Shown here: positions 63,730-64,000 of the stretch, piece after piece
How positions within the stretch are numbered: the stretch's first letter is position 1
Layout: each line of letters begins with the position of its first letter
DNA from: Heterobilharzia americana
Taxonomy: Eukaryota; Platyhelminthes; Trematoda; Strigeidida; Schistosomatidae
Reading direction: 5' to 3'
NCBI GenBank assembly: GCA_944470555.2
Contig: OX104128.1
Span: 57,729,257 to 57,793,256, forward strand
DNA length: 64,000 bases
Notes under the pieces: generated by a model
Database searches by the model: none
Told to the model about the DNA's origin: nothing
Seen by the model: the letters and a program-made list of their open reading frames with translations, nothing else
Translations under genes and position numbers: made by a program

Positions 63730-64000
63730 CTTTAAAATATTGAATTTTGATGAATGCCATTAAGGGTGAAAATAATGATGTCAACAGTTCAATGTGTGGT
63801 AAAAGTCCATTAATAATTAACTTCCTTAAAACATCTACAACGTATAAACTAAAGCACCACTGACCTATATATGTGCATGTAAAAGATAGTAGTTTCTATC
63901 TCTGAGTGAAATCATCCAGAGAACCAGTGATAGTGTGAAAGCATTGAACAGTTATTTTGTCTTAGTTTAGGATTTTTCAGCTATCCACAGCCTCGTGAAA
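63730..64000. other. Intron 5' of window exon 1 (partial)
   Basis: AT-rich with a decayed family B start at about 63905-64000 (ctgagtgaaatcatccagag, aacagttattttgtcttag). No exon seen. Confidence 0.6.

Larger units (their letters stand above)
58135..63653. other. Intron between window exons 1 and 2
   Basis: TA microsatellite (58203-58264), family D (58265), L2 pieces (58660, 61060), family C (58900, 60005) and a Penelope-like endonuclease (62640). Nothing recognised in 58426-58659, 59321-60004, 60266-61059, 62216-62639 or 63241-63653. Confidence 0.7.

Noticed and set aside
1..64000. CRISPR arrays, bacterial operons, prophage
   Set aside because: The spliced animal gene, SINEs and LINEs make this a eukaryotic window; the only regular short repeats are microsatellites.

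Overview
The window is AT-rich animal genomic DNA, almost certainly from a blood fluke (genus Schistosoma). Two things point there. Several repeats are tRNA-like SINEs followed by a hammerhead ribozyme, the design of the schistosome Sm-alpha element. Penelope-like and non-LTR retroelement debris is also dense. The only host gene I can support is on the minus strand: an internal part of the neurofibromin gene (NF1, a Ras GTPase-activating protein), running from high to low coordinates.

Fourteen NF1 exons were found by reading the minus strand and matching translations to my knowledge of human neurofibromin. They lie at 63654-63729, 57944-58134, 54645-54818, 48651-48854, 43601-43720, 34866-34994, 29913-30109, 26263-26609, 20879-21936, 19545-20111, 10575-10879, 9506-9832, 7376-7481 and 1182-2422. 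Every one has an AG acceptor and GT donor, and all 14 join in phase: 5042 coding bases, 1680 codons plus two bases. The first exons of the gene and the catalytic GAP domain lie outside the window. The fluke protein is about twice as long as the matching human stretch, because five exons carry large Ser/Asn/Thr-rich, His/Cys-rich or Cys-cluster insertions between well-conserved helices.

The introns (about 92% of the window) are packed with repeats. There are four tRNA-like SINE families, called A, B, C and D here. C is the Sm-alpha-like family. B and D are different in sequence, but they also carry a hammerhead ribozyme just downstream of the tRNA-like part. Several B copies and one D copy keep an intact catalytic core. 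Many copies are fold-back pairs in which the two hammerheads point outward. Most of the best-preserved ribozymes lie in the same orientation as NF1 and would be part of its pre-mRNA.

Other intron content: eight copies of one non-LTR (LINE) family (L1 here), including a strikingly identical inverted pair flanking exon 6; six fragments of a second LINE family (L2); at least five Penelope-like remnants with GIY-YIG endonuclease signatures; and long TA microsatellites. All coordinates of repeats are approximate to about 10-30 bases; exon and ribozyme coordinates were counted base by base.
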